Origin: Streptomyces sp. AP-93
GTDB taxonomy: Bacteria; Actinomycetota; Actinomycetes; Streptomycetales; Streptomycetaceae
Length of the DNA stretch: 44,811 bases
Direction: 5' to 3'
NCBI RefSeq assembly: GCF_022808175.1
Contig: NZ_JALGBX010000043.1
Coordinates: forward strand, 1-44,811
A program made the position numbers and the translations under genes. Positions 22,980 to 30,574 of the stretch are shown in pieces (position 1 is the stretch's first letter; each line of letters starts with the position of its first letter). A model generated the notes under the pieces. That model searched no databases. It was not told where the DNA came from and was given only the letters and a program-made list of their open reading frames with translations.

Positions 22980-23484
22980 GGTGTCCCCTCCCCCGGAAGT
23001 GCGGCCTCATGGTCATCTGTTCGACCGTAGCAAGCGCCAATGGGGCGGGAGTCCCCCCACTGGCTCAAGAACGCTGCTGCCGGGACCGTCGCTTCTGTGC
23101 GTGGGCCCGGGGGCAGCGACGTTCCACTCGGGGACAGGAGGCAGGCGTAGCCGGGGTCGGCAGCACGCTGTCCGGGGGCAGCCACAGCAAGATCATCTTT
23201 GGTCCGGAGAGGGCCGGGCGCTATCCCCCCGGGTCATCTGGTGTGCGGCTCCAACCACCCTCATTTGGCCGGACATCCCTGCGTGCGCAGGGAGCAGCCT
23301 GTGATGGCGAAGGGATTGCCGTGAGGAGCGGGGTCATCCCCGCGTGCGCGGGAGCGGATTGGATGCCCGACCCCCACGTTAGTTGAGGAAGGGCCCGCAC
23401 GGCTGCGGATTCCGGATTCCAGAGGCCGTCGAGCAGGGCGTCGCTTGCCGGCAACCGGCCTATCCCATGGCGGCACTGCGGCCC
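22980..23484. other. Gene-free stretch between the toxin operon and the repeat-protein gene
   Basis: Holds the promoter side of the leftward toxin operon and the second CRISPR relic (23269-23358). A weak third repeat-like piece (GGGTCATCTGGTGTGCGG near 23231-23248) is too diverged to count. No gene was found. Confidence 0.6.
23269..23358 (+). CRISPR. Second relic CRISPR, type I-E repeat, one spacer
   Basis: Repeat A (23269-23297) is a 29-nt match to the type I-E consensus with five differences. Two of these (CCCTGCG and CGCAGGG) are compensatory and keep the hairpin stem. The spacer (23298-23329) is exactly 32 nt. Repeat B (23330-23357) begins GGGGTCATCCCCGCGTGCGC and lacks one G before AGCGG, so it is one base short. 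The repeat family and orientation match the relic at 17.9 kb, 5.3 kb away. No cas genes are present. Confidence 0.7.
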
Positions 23485-24681
23485 TCACCGGCCCCAGCGA
23501 CCGTCGAATTCCGCCTCCTCTGAGCCCCCACGCCCCGCCGCACGAGTATGGACGACCGCGATGTCCCGGACACGGGCCACCGCTTCGGGTTCGACCAGGG
23601 CCAGGACCGGCAGTGCGTGGTGCCAGCCCGCGGTGCTCAGGGCGAGGCGGAGAAAGCTGCTGGCCGCCCGGTAGTCGGCAGGTGTGTGCGAGGTGACCTC
23701 CAGGGCCAGGTGTTGGACGGTTCGCGTGAAGGAGTCCGGCTGCGTAGTGGGGTCGAGAGCGGGAAGCGGGCGGACCGGAACGCGGGCGAGGTGACCCGCT
23801 GCGGCAGTGAGCGCGACCGCCCGGGCCCGCGGGTCGGCGGCGCGCTCGGCCACCCGCAGGGCCGTCTCGGCGTCGCCCATCGCCGCGTGGACCACCGCGA
23901 GCGCGGCCGTGGGGAAATGCTCGGGCCCGCGGTTCGCCACGCCGCGGGTCAGCCATTCCAGCTGACCGCCGGGGTCCTCATCCGCACCGATGCGCAGGAG
24001 AGCGTGCACCAGGACCGTTTCGGGCTGCCAGGTGTTCGGATCCTTCCGGTCCGCATAGCCGAGCCCTACGTCCTGCACCTCCTGGAGGAGCGCGGCGTAC
24101 GGGTGCCGGCCGTCGGCCCCCGTCGCGGTCACGACTGGGAGGAGAGCGGCAAGGCGGGCCAGCAGGGTGGACCGCCCTTGTGGTGAGTCCTTACTGGCGT
24201 GCAGGTCTTCGAGGAGCGGAAGGAGCAACTTGTCCGACCTCTCCTGATCGTGCGCCGCGAGCCCCGCGGCCACGGCGAGGCGGGCCAGCCGGTCCGCACG
24301 CCGCCACTCCCCCTTCTTGCTGCGGTCCGTGGGCAATAGGTGCTGCCGGAGGAGCTCCTCCGCTGCCTCCCCAGCTCCCGCGCAGGCCAGCGCCTGCGCA
24401 ACATGTGCCCACGTGCTGTCGGGAGGCGACCCGTCGGCGGCCTGTGCCGCCTGCTGCGCGCTCAGCCGTGCATCGCCGACGCGGCCGAGGTCCGCGTAGG
24501 CCAGGGCCATTGCGGCGAACGCCCGCGCCCGGTCGCCGGGCTCCTGCCACGGGTCGAGCAGTGGCTCGACGTCGCCCGCCGCGTCGATCCGTACGAGTGC
24601 TGCGGCCAGGGCGGGCATCCACCGGGGTGCCCGGCCCGCCCCCGTGCCTGCGATCGGCAGGAGGGCGAGCGCCTCGTCCAA
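23485..24681 (-). CDS. TPR-like helical repeat protein, probably 5'-truncated
   Basis: Encodes at least 398 aa. The sequence is made of helical pairs with Ala-rich spacing of the TPR/ARM-like type: ALAAALVRIDAAGDVEPLLD, ARAFAAMALAYADLGRVGDA, LARLAVAAGLAAHDQERSDK, LARLAALLPVV and AVVHAAMGDAETALRVAERA. Such proteins are scaffolds; partners are unknown. The frame and the repeat pattern continue upstream of ATG 24681 (AAEASGLAELGNDRDARSRL) to about 24745, where they meet the tail of a plus-strand gene. The native N-terminus therefore appears to be lost at a junction, and the 24681 start is nominal. It is probably a remnant of a larger NTPase/TPR protein. Confidence 0.55.
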   Translation of the reverse strand: MDEALALLPIAGTGAGRAPRWMPALAAALVRIDAAGDVEPLLDPWQEPGDRARAFAAMALAYADLGRVGDARLSAQQAAQAADGSPPDSTWAHVAQALACAGAGEAAEELLRQHLLPTDRSKKGEWRRADRLARLAVAAGLAAHDQERSDKLLLPLLEDLHASKDSPQGRSTLLARLAALLPVVTATGADGRHPYAALLQEVQDVGLGYADRKDPNTWQPETVLVHALLRIGADEDPGGQLEWLTRGVANRGPEHFPTAALAVVHAAMGDAETALRVAERAADPRARAVALTAAAGHLARVPVRPLPALDPTTQPDSFTRTVQHLALEVTSHTPADYRAASSFLRLALSTAGWHHALPVLALVEPEAVARVRDIAVVHTRAAGRGGSEEAEFDGRWGR

Positions 24682-24760
24682 GCGGCTCCTCGCGTCGCGG
24701 TCGTTGCCGAGTTCCGCCAGCCCGGAGGCCTCCGCGGCCGCGGTACGGCGCGGCGGCGGT

Positions 24761-24890
24761 CCCGGAGTCCTGGACGGACCCGTTGCACGTACCCGTGCCG
24801 GGCTACGGGGACCACGTGCTGGACGCCGCCGGGCTACGGGAACTGGCCCGGCGCCTCGCGACGGCCGGAGCCGCCTCCGCCGCCCGGTAG
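24761..24890 (+). pseudogene. 3' fragment of an unknown plus-strand gene
   Basis: A short coding-like stretch ending at TAG 24888-24890 reads VPESWTDPLHVPVPGYGDHV and LDAAGLRELARRLATAGAAS. It begins where the minus-strand repeat-protein gene loses its N-terminus. The two gene ends have therefore been joined, apparently by a deletion or rearrangement near 24745-24775. The family is not recognised. Confidence 0.4.
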
Positions 24891-24921
24891 GCGTAGGCCC
24901 CCGGCCGGCGGTGCGGAACCG

Positions 24922-25452
24922 TCAGGCTCCCGTGGTGGAGCCCGGGCGGATGATCATCAGGACGGTAACCGTGGCCCACAGCAGGTTGAAGACCCCGGTG
25001 AGCATCGCGAGGCGAGCGGCGGACCGGGCACCGGGATCGGGACCGGGACCAGGACCGGGACCGGCATCGGGTCCCGCCTGCTCCTGCAGTGCGACGAGGG
25101 CGGCGTCCTGGCCCGGAAGGATCAGCAGCGCGAGGACGGCGGCCGCCGCGGTGGTCAGCACGATCGAGACGATCAGCCATGCGCTACCGAGGACTCCGAG
25201 GCTGCTCGCGGTGGCGAACCCGAGGACGGGAACCGCGGTGCCGACGGCCGCGTAGACACGGCAGACGCGGTGCAGCATCCGCAGGTTCGCGAGGGCGTCG
25301 CGGTCACCCGGGGGACGGTCGCCCGGGGCGCCGGCCCCCGATTCACCCGTGACGCGGCGCAGCGCCGCGGGGAACATGCTCGCGGCGACGGCGACCGGCC
25401 CGATGGCCAGTACGGCGGCGAGGACGTGGAGGGAAAGGAAGAGCTTCGTCAC
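24922..25452 (-). CDS. DUF2269-like integral membrane protein
   Basis: Encodes 176 aa from GTG 25452. Four membrane segments are visible: LFLSLHVLAAVLAIGPVAVA near the N-terminus, RVYAAVGTAVPVLGFATA, WLIVSIVLTTAAAAVLALLI and LAMLTGVFNLLWATVTVLMI at the C-terminus. The HVLAAVLAIGP start is typical of DUF2269 proteins, whose function is unknown. A Gly-Pro repeat (GPGPGPGPDPG) forms a loop before the last helix. The GTG overlaps the stop of the small gene upstream (GTGA), so the two are coupled. Confidence 0.75.
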   Translation of the reverse strand: MTKLFLSLHVLAAVLAIGPVAVAASMFPAALRRVTGESGAGAPGDRPPGDRDALANLRMLHRVCRVYAAVGTAVPVLGFATASSLGVLGSAWLIVSIVLTTAAAAVLALLILPGQDAALVALQEQAGPDAGPGPGPGPDPGARSAARLAMLTGVFNLLWATVTVLMIIRPGSTTGA

Positions 25453-25637
25453 GGGCGCGGCTCCGCGTCCGCCGGGACGCCGGTGGTGCGGCGCCGGCCG
25501 GTGACCTTGGACGCCGGGAGGCGGCCGGCTTTGGAGGTCCCGGTCAGGACGCCGTCCTGGCGCAGGAGCTCGGCTACGGCGTTGATCCGGCCGATGGGTG
25601 TGGAGACGGTCAGGTCCCAGGTTCCTTCAACGGGCAT
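25449..25637 (-). CDS. Small protein, possibly the N-terminus of a truncated barrel domain
   Basis: Encodes 62 aa from ATG 25637. The first half (MPVEGTWDLTVSTPIGRINA, then VAELLRQDGVLTGTS) looks like the first strands of a calycin-type or lipid-binding barrel protein that would normally be twice as long. The second half (KAGRLPASKVTGRRRTTGVP) is basic and does not continue the fold. The gene may therefore be a 3'-altered remnant, now ending 3 bp inside the DUF2269-like gene. It follows the DJ-1 gene by about 80 bp and may share its transcript. Confidence 0.5.
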   Translation of the reverse strand: MPVEGTWDLTVSTPIGRINAVAELLRQDGVLTGTSKAGRLPASKVTGRRRTTGVPADAEPRP

Positions 25638-25716
25638 GCTGTGGTTCTTCCCTCGAGGTTCGGGGTGAGCGGGGACGCGGGTACCGGACGCGGGCACCAG
25701 GCCGGGGACGCGCCGG

Positions 25717-26406
25717 TCAGAAGCCGACCGGGGCCGGGCCCCGCTCGCGCCAGACGGTGCCGCGACGTTCATAGGCGAACAGTTCCTCCACGGCCTGCGC
25801 GATCCGCGGGCCCACCTCCCGCTCCAGCAGGTACAGGCCCAGGTCGAGTCCGGAGGTGACGCCGGCGCCGGTGACGAGGTCGCCATCGTCGACGACGCGG
25901 GCGCGGACGGCGTGGACGCCGGTGGTGTCGAGCACGTCCAGGCCCAGGTGGTGGGTGGTGGCGTGGCGGCCCTCCAGCAGGCCTGCCATGGCCAGGACGA
26001 GCGAGCCGCCGCACACCGCGGCGACCGTCGTACGCGGGTTGGCCATCGCCGCCTTGAGCAGCGCGGGCAGTTCGGTGGTCAGGGTGCGGCCGATCAGGAC
26101 GGGGATGAACTCGTCCTGCCGCCACGGCCCCTCGCCCGCGTCGGGGTCCGGGACCTCGCCGGGCTCTCCGATGCGGCCCGAGGCGCCGGGAACGAGGACC
26201 AGGCCCGCGCGGCCGGGGTCCAGGCCGCCCGTGGCGCGCAGCACCAGGCCCCCGGTGCCGCTGACCACCTCGCGGGGCCCTTCGGCGGAGACCAGTTCCA
26301 CGCTCACCGCGCCGCCGGATGCGGTGCCCCCGGCGTGGAACACCTCGTAGGGGGCGATGACGTCGAGCGGATCGAAGCCGTCGAACAGGACGATCTGGGC
26401 GTGCAT
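25717..26406 (-). CDS. DJ-1/PfpI family protein
   Basis: Encodes 229 aa from ATG 26406. The fold is the class I glutamine amidotransferase-like DJ-1/PfpI type: IVLFDGFDPLDVIAPYEVF at the N-terminus, an inserted charged loop, and the nucleophile elbow TVAAVCGGSLVLAMAGLL with the reactive Cys at about residue 135. It continues ATTHHLGLDVL, then DLVTGAGVTSGLDLGLYLLE. Members include isonitrile hydratase-like enzymes and regulators that lack a DNA-binding domain; the exact reaction is unknown. It is divergent from the GlxA-type regulator at 26619, which carries a related domain and is the likely regulator of this gene. Confidence 0.85.
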   Translation of the reverse strand: MHAQIVLFDGFDPLDVIAPYEVFHAGGTASGGAVSVELVSAEGPREVVSGTGGLVLRATGGLDPGRAGLVLVPGASGRIGEPGEVPDPDAGEGPWRQDEFIPVLIGRTLTTELPALLKAAMANPRTTVAAVCGGSLVLAMAGLLEGRHATTHHLGLDVLDTTGVHAVRARVVDDGDLVTGAGVTSGLDLGLYLLEREVGPRIAQAVEELFAYERRGTVWRERGPAPVGF

Positions 26407-26618
26407 GAAGGATTCCTCCGCGTGCGGCGGCCCAGTCCGTGCCGGTCCGGGCTCACCCTTGACGCTATGGGTCCTGCGCCCCCTGCCCCAGTGGCATTAA
26501 CGACACCTACCAACGGGATAACGCCACAGCCCGCGCAATCACCTCTGACCTGGAGAAACCTGCCATCCGGGGATCCGTGGCCCGTCCATCCGGCTCGGCG
26601 ACCAGCTATGTTCTGGCC
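26407..26618. promoter_or_regulatory. Divergent promoter region between the DJ-1 gene and the GlxA-type regulator
   Basis: A 212-bp gap between divergent starts. It must hold both promoters and probably the regulator's binding site. No clear inverted repeat was picked out. Confidence 0.5.
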
Positions 26619-27557
26619 ATGCACACCGTCGCCGTCCTCGCCCTGGACCGGGTGATCCCCTTCGACCTGTCCACCCCGATCGAGGTCTTCACCCGTACCC
26701 GCCTGCCGGACGGCCGCCAGGCCTACCGGATCCGGGTGTGCGCGGAGCGGCCGGAGGTCGACGCGGGTGCGTTCGCCCTGCGCGCACCGTGGGGGCTGGA
26801 GGGACTCCAGGGCGCGGACACGATCATCGTGCCCGGTACCGACGTCCCCACGGCCCCGCTCGCCCCCGCCGTCCGCACCGCGCTGCTGGCGGCGGCCGAG
26901 CGGGGCACGCGCATCGCTTCCATCTGCACGGGCACGTTCCCGCTGGCCGCCACCGGGCTGCTGAACGGCCTGCGGGCGACGACCCATTGGATGGCGGCCG
27001 GCCTCCTCGCCGCCACCTACCCGGACATCGAGGTCGACCCGGACGTCCTGTACGTCGACAACGGCCGGATCCTCACCTCGGCCGGCGCCGCCGCGGGCCT
27101 GGACCTGTGCCTGCACATGATCCGCAAGGACTACGGCTCGGCGGTCGCCGCCGACGCGGCCCGGCTGTCCGTCATGCCGCTGGAGCGGGAAGGCGGGCAG
27201 GCCCAGTTCATCGTGCACGACCGCGCGCCCACCCCCATGGGTTCCGTGCTGGAACCCCTGCTCTCCTGGCTGCAGGAGAACCTGGCCTGCGACCTCACGC
27301 TCGCCGACATCGCCGCGCGCGCCGGAACGAGCACGCGGACCCTGATCCGCCGCTTCCGCGAACAGACCGGCACCACGCCGCTCCAGTGGCTCCACCGCGC
27401 CCGCATCCGCCAGGCGCAGCACCTCCTGGAGACCACGCAGCACTCCGTGGAACGCATCGGCGCCCAGGTCGGCTTCGGTTCGCCCACCGCTTTCCGCGAC
27501 CGCTTCAAGCGCACTACCGGGGTCAGCCCCCACGCCTACCGCCGCGCGTTCAGCTGA
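26619..27557 (+). CDS. GlxA-type transcriptional regulator (DJ-1-like plus AraC)
   Basis: Encodes 312 aa from ATG 26619; an open extension to 26577 lacks family-like sequence. The N-terminal DJ-1/PfpI-like domain (TVAVLALDRVIPFDLSTPIE ... IASICTGTFPLAATGLLNGL ... ILTSAGAAAGLDLCLHMI) acts as a ligand sensor. The C-terminal AraC/XylS domain has two helix-turn-helix motifs: LTLADIAARAGTSTRTLIRR and RIGAQVGFGSPTAFRDRFKR, ending TGVSPHAYRR. Such regulators usually control a neighbouring divergent gene, here the DJ-1 protein operon (inference from layout). The gene is followed by a hairpin. Confidence 0.88.
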   Translation: MHTVAVLALDRVIPFDLSTPIEVFTRTRLPDGRQAYRIRVCAERPEVDAGAFALRAPWGLEGLQGADTIIVPGTDVPTAPLAPAVRTALLAAAERGTRIASICTGTFPLAATGLLNGLRATTHWMAAGLLAATYPDIEVDPDVLYVDNGRILTSAGAAAGLDLCLHMIRKDYGSAVAADAARLSVMPLEREGGQAQFIVHDRAPTPMGSVLEPLLSWLQENLACDLTLADIAARAGTSTRTLIRRFREQTGTTPLQWLHRARIRQAQHLLETTQHSVERIGAQVGFGSPTAFRDRFKRTTGVSPHAYRRAFS

Positions 27558-27577
27558 CCGCCGGACGTACCCGGCGG
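27558..27577. terminator. Hairpin between convergent genes
   Basis: CCGCCGG (27558-27564) and CCGGCGG (27571-27577) form a perfect 7-bp stem whose 6-nt loop ACGTAC is itself a palindrome. It lies directly after the GlxA-type gene and before the convergent racemase gene. Confidence 0.6.
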
Positions 27578-27613
27578 GTCCCGCGCGGGCGCGAGGAGGT
27601 CCGCGCCCCGGGG

Positions 27614-28438
27614 TCACCCCTGGAGGGATCCCCCGACGGTTTCCCCGACGACGGCGCCGGCGCTCGGCCCGGCCAGCAGACGTCCTTCGGCGTACCCGAG
27701 GGCGGGCGCGGGGAGCGTGCCGGGGCGGCCGCTGAGCAGGACGGTCAGGCTGCCGGTGTGCGGCAGACCGGGCTCCGGGCGGGCGCCGAGCCGGCGCAGG
27801 GCCTGGACGGCGACGGGCTCGGCGGAGCCGTGGAAGACGTACGCGCCGCCGCCGGTGCGCCGGTCGAGGGCGGCCCGGACGGGGGCTTCGACCAGCTCGT
27901 AGTGGGTGCAGCCGAGCACCACGTCGGTGACGTCGGGCGGGGTCAGCTCGGCGGCCGCGGCGACGGCCCGTACGACGGCGGCCTCGTCGCCCGCCTCGAC
28001 GGCGTCGGCCAGACCGGGGCAGGGCACCTCGGTGACGCGCGCCCCGTCGGCGAAGTCGCGGATCAGGCCGCGCTGGTAGGGGCTTCCGGTGGTGGCGGGG
28101 GTGGCCCAGATGGCCACGCGGCCTCCGGCGGCCGCGGCGGGCTTGATCGCCGGCACGGTCCCGATGACCGGGATCGCGGGCTCCAGCGCGGCGCGCAGCG
28201 CGGGCAGTGCGTGGACGGAAGCGGTGTTGCAGGCGACGATCAGCGCGTCCGGCCGGTGCGTGGCGGCGGCCCGCGCGACGGCGAGGGCCCGCCCGGTGAG
28301 GTCCTGCGGGGTCCTCGGACCCCAGGGCATGCCGTCGGGGTCGCAGGACAGCACCAGGTCCGCGTCCGGCCGCAGCCGTCGCATGGCGGCAGCCGCTGCG
28401 AGGAGGCCGATACCGGAGTCCATGAGGGCGATCTTCAC
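27614..28438 (-). CDS. Aspartate/glutamate racemase family protein (MurI-like)
   Basis: Encodes 274 aa from ATG 28438. The racemase signature is complete: KIALMDSGIGLLAAA with the Asp-Ser pair, IVACNTASVHALPALR with the first catalytic Cys, VIGTVPAIKPA, and the second Cys in VVLGCTHYELVEAPVRAAL. These are features of glutamate racemases, which supply D-glutamate for peptidoglycan. The details (AAAMRRLRPDADLVLSCDP) suggest a MurI-like paralogue rather than the housekeeping enzyme, so the substrate is not certain. The gene stands alone; a repetitive G+C-rich stretch lies upstream. Confidence 0.8.
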   Translation of the reverse strand: MKIALMDSGIGLLAAAAAMRRLRPDADLVLSCDPDGMPWGPRTPQDLTGRALAVARAAATHRPDALIVACNTASVHALPALRAALEPAIPVIGTVPAIKPAAAAGGRVAIWATPATTGSPYQRGLIRDFADGARVTEVPCPGLADAVEAGDEAAVVRAVAAAAELTPPDVTDVVLGCTHYELVEAPVRAALDRRTGGGAYVFHGSAEPVAVQALRRLGARPEPGLPHTGSLTVLLSGRPGTLPAPALGYAEGRLLAGPSAGAVVGETVGGSLQG

Positions 28439-28895
28439 TTGGTCACCTTAATCGATCCCCCCACCCCACCCGGGGCAACAGGACCGCACCCCACCCTCAG
28501 CACCGCCCCACACCGCAGAAGGCCACCGGCCCCCACTCCCGATCCCACGGCGAACCGCCACCACCCCACCCGGCCTCGCGCCGGACCCCACAGCGGACCC
28601 GGCCGCGCGCCGGACCCACAGCGGACCCCACAGCGGACCCGACCTGGCGCCGGGCCCCACACCGGACCCGACCTCGCACCGGCCCCGCACCCCACGCCGT
28701 ACCGGCGCCCCTCACCCGCCGCACAAGCGGCACCCCCACGCTCCTGCCGTCCTGCGCCCGTCGGGCAGCGGCCGCCCGCACCCGGCCTCGATTCCGCCGG
28801 CCCGCCCCCGGCCCACAGCGACCCCGGCCCAACCCGAGCCGCCGACCCCGGTGTCCCGCCGCCCTCCGGGGTGCCCGTCCCGGCACACTGCCGGG
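28439..28895. repeat. Low-complexity C-rich stretch with degenerate repeats
   Basis: Between 28560 and 28690 the motif CACAGCGGACCC and variants (GCGCCGGACCC, CACACCGGACCCGACC) recur at irregular spacing. The minus strand gives Gly/Pro/Arg-rich frames with no gene-like features. No gene was found in this 457-bp gap. The 3' part must hold the promoter of the glycosyltransferase. Confidence 0.6.
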
Positions 28896-30317
28896 ATGGG
28901 TTACCTCCTCGTCGCCGCGTGCGCCTCGCTCGCCGTCTGGCTCTGGCTCACCCTCGGCCAAGGCATGTTCTGGCGGACCGATACGCGCCTCCCGCCCCGG
29001 CACGCCCCCGCCCGCTGGCCGTCCGTCGCGATCGTGGTCCCGGCCAGGGACGAGGCCGAGGTGCTGCCGCTCAGCCTGCCCTCGCTGCTCGCGCAGGACT
29101 ATCCCGGCGAGGCCGAGGTCATCTTGGTCGACGACGGCAGTACGGACGGCACGGCCGACCTCGCCCGTCGGCTCGCCGACGCGCACCCCGGGCTGCCCCT
29201 GACGGTCCTCTCCCCCGGCGAGCCCGGCGCCGGCTGGACCGGCAAGCTCTGGGCACTCCGGCACGGCATCGCACACGCCCGCTCCGGCGTCTCGCACGCC
29301 CGTTCCGGCGCCCGCTCCGACACCAGCTCCGGCGCCGGCTCCGTCCTGGGCTCCAGTCCGGATCCCGGCCCGGATCCCGACCCCGGTTGCGGCCCGGATT
29401 CCGCCCAGGGTTGCACCCCTGACCCCGGCCCGGGTTGCACCCCTGACCCCGGCCCGGGTTGCACCCCTGACCCCGCCCCGGGTTGCACCCCTGACCCCGG
29501 CCCGGATTCCATCCCCGGTTCAAGCCCGGGTTCCAGCCCGGGCCCCGCCCCCGACTACCTCCTCCTCACCGACGCCGACATCGCCCACGAACCCGACAGC
29601 CTGCGCGAGCTGGTCTCCGCCGCGACCGCGGCCGACCTCGACCTGGTCTCCCAGATGGCCCGGCTGCGCGCCGTCAGCGTCTGGGAGCGGCTGATCGTCC
29701 CGGCCTTCGTGTACTTCTTCGCCCAGCTCTACCCCTTCCGCTGGATCAACCGCCCCGCCGCCCGCACCGCGGCCGCCGCCGGCGGGTGCGTCCTGCTGCG
29801 CACCGAGGCGGCCGTGCGGGCCGGGGTCCCGGAGTCGATCCGGCAGGCCGTCATCGACGACGTCTCGCTCGCCCGGGCGGTCCAGCGCACCGGCGGGCGG
29901 ATCTGGCTCGGGCTCGCGGAGCGGGTGGACAGCGTGCGCCCGTACACCTCCCTCGCGGACCTGTGGCGGATGGTCTCGCGCAGCGCCTACGCACAACTGC
30001 GCCACCACCCCGCGCTCCTGGCCGGGACGGTGGCCGGGCTGGTCCTGGTGTACCTCGTGCCGCCGGCCGCGCTCCTCGCCGGCCTGGCCGCCGGCCGGCC
30101 CGCCGTCGCCTGGGCCGGCGGCCTGGCCTGGATGCTGATGGCCGGCACCTACCTGCCGATGCTGCGCTACTACCGCCAGCCGGCGGTCCTCGCGCCGCTC
30201 CTCCCGCTCACCGCGCTGCTGTACCTCCTGATGACCGTCGACTCGGCCGTGCAGCACTACCGCGGACGCGGAGCGGCATGGAAGGGACGTACCTATGCCC
30301 GCCCCGAGGACGCCTGA
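28896..30317 (+). CDS. Family 2 glycosyltransferase, HpnB-like, with internal repeat insert
   Basis: Encodes 473 aa from ATG 28896. An N-terminal membrane anchor (LLVAACASLAVWLWLTLG) is followed by a GT-A domain: VAIVVPARDEAEVLPLSLPS, VILVDDGSTDGTADLARRLA, GWTGKLWALRHGI, then LLTDADIAHEPDSL with the DxD-type metal site. Further on are WINRPAARTAAAAGGCVLL and DDVSLARAVQRTGGRIWLG, and the C-terminus has several membrane helices. This arrangement matches hopene-associated glycosyltransferases of the HpnB type. No hopanoid genes are near, so the substrate is unknown. Between the WTGKLWA and LTDAD motifs about 75 extra residues occur, made of repeated GCTPDPGP and Ser/Gly/Pro-rich sequence, not part of the catalytic fold. 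Confidence 0.85.
   Translation: MGYLLVAACASLAVWLWLTLGQGMFWRTDTRLPPRHAPARWPSVAIVVPARDEAEVLPLSLPSLLAQDYPGEAEVILVDDGSTDGTADLARRLADAHPGLPLTVLSPGEPGAGWTGKLWALRHGIAHARSGVSHARSGARSDTSSGAGSVLGSSPDPGPDPDPGCGPDSAQGCTPDPGPGCTPDPGPGCTPDPAPGCTPDPGPDSIPGSSPGSSPGPAPDYLLLTDADIAHEPDSLRELVSAATAADLDLVSQMARLRAVSVWERLIVPAFVYFFAQLYPFRWINRPAARTAAAAGGCVLLRTEAAVRAGVPESIRQAVIDDVSLARAVQRTGGRIWLGLAERVDSVRPYTSLADLWRMVSRSAYAQLRHHPALLAGTVAGLVLVYLVPPAALLAGLAAGRPAVAWAGGLAWMLMAGTYLPMLRYYRQPAVLAPLLPLTALLYLLMTVDSAVQHYRGRGAAWKGRTYARPEDA
29411..29506. repeat. 24-bp coding minisatellite (four units)
   Basis: Four in-frame copies of a 24-bp unit starting TTGCACCCCTGACCCC, at 29411, 29435, 29459 and 29483. Each encodes Gly-Cys-Thr-Pro-Asp-Pro-Gly/Ala-Pro. 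Decayed copies flank it on both sides. Copy number is likely to vary between strains. Confidence 0.9.
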
Positions 30318-30488
30318 AACCGGACTCCGCCCTTCTCCTTCACGTCGTCCGAGGTCAGTGGGTTATGACGCTTCGTCAGCACAAGACCGGCGCACGATCC
30401 GTGCAACACCCAACCGGCGAGTACGAGTAGGCGCAAGACGGGGCGGAAGTGACCAAATCGTGCACGTGAACGTCAAGTGAAACCTGTG

Positions 30489-30518
30489 GCCCTGACCTGC
30501 GAATATGCAGGTCAGGGC
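30489..30518 (+). terminator. Strong hairpin terminator
   Basis: Perfect 12-bp stem, GCCCTGACCTGC (30489-30500) and GCAGGTCAGGGC (30507-30518), with a 6-nt loop GAATAT. It separates the glycosyltransferase from the next plus-strand gene at 30575. Confidence 0.85.
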
Positions 30519-30574
30519 GGTGTTGACGGCACCTCGCTATGGACCCGGTGAAGTCGTGGGCTTAACTTAGGTCC

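Noticed and set aside
23231..23248. A third CRISPR repeat before the second relic
   Set aside because: GGGTCATCTGGTGTGCGG keeps only a few consensus bases and the spacing to the next repeat is wrong.
28435..28695. Minus-strand frame over the C-rich repeats
   Set aside because: Only Gly/Arg/Pro low-complexity sequence produced by the DNA repeat, with no gene-like features.
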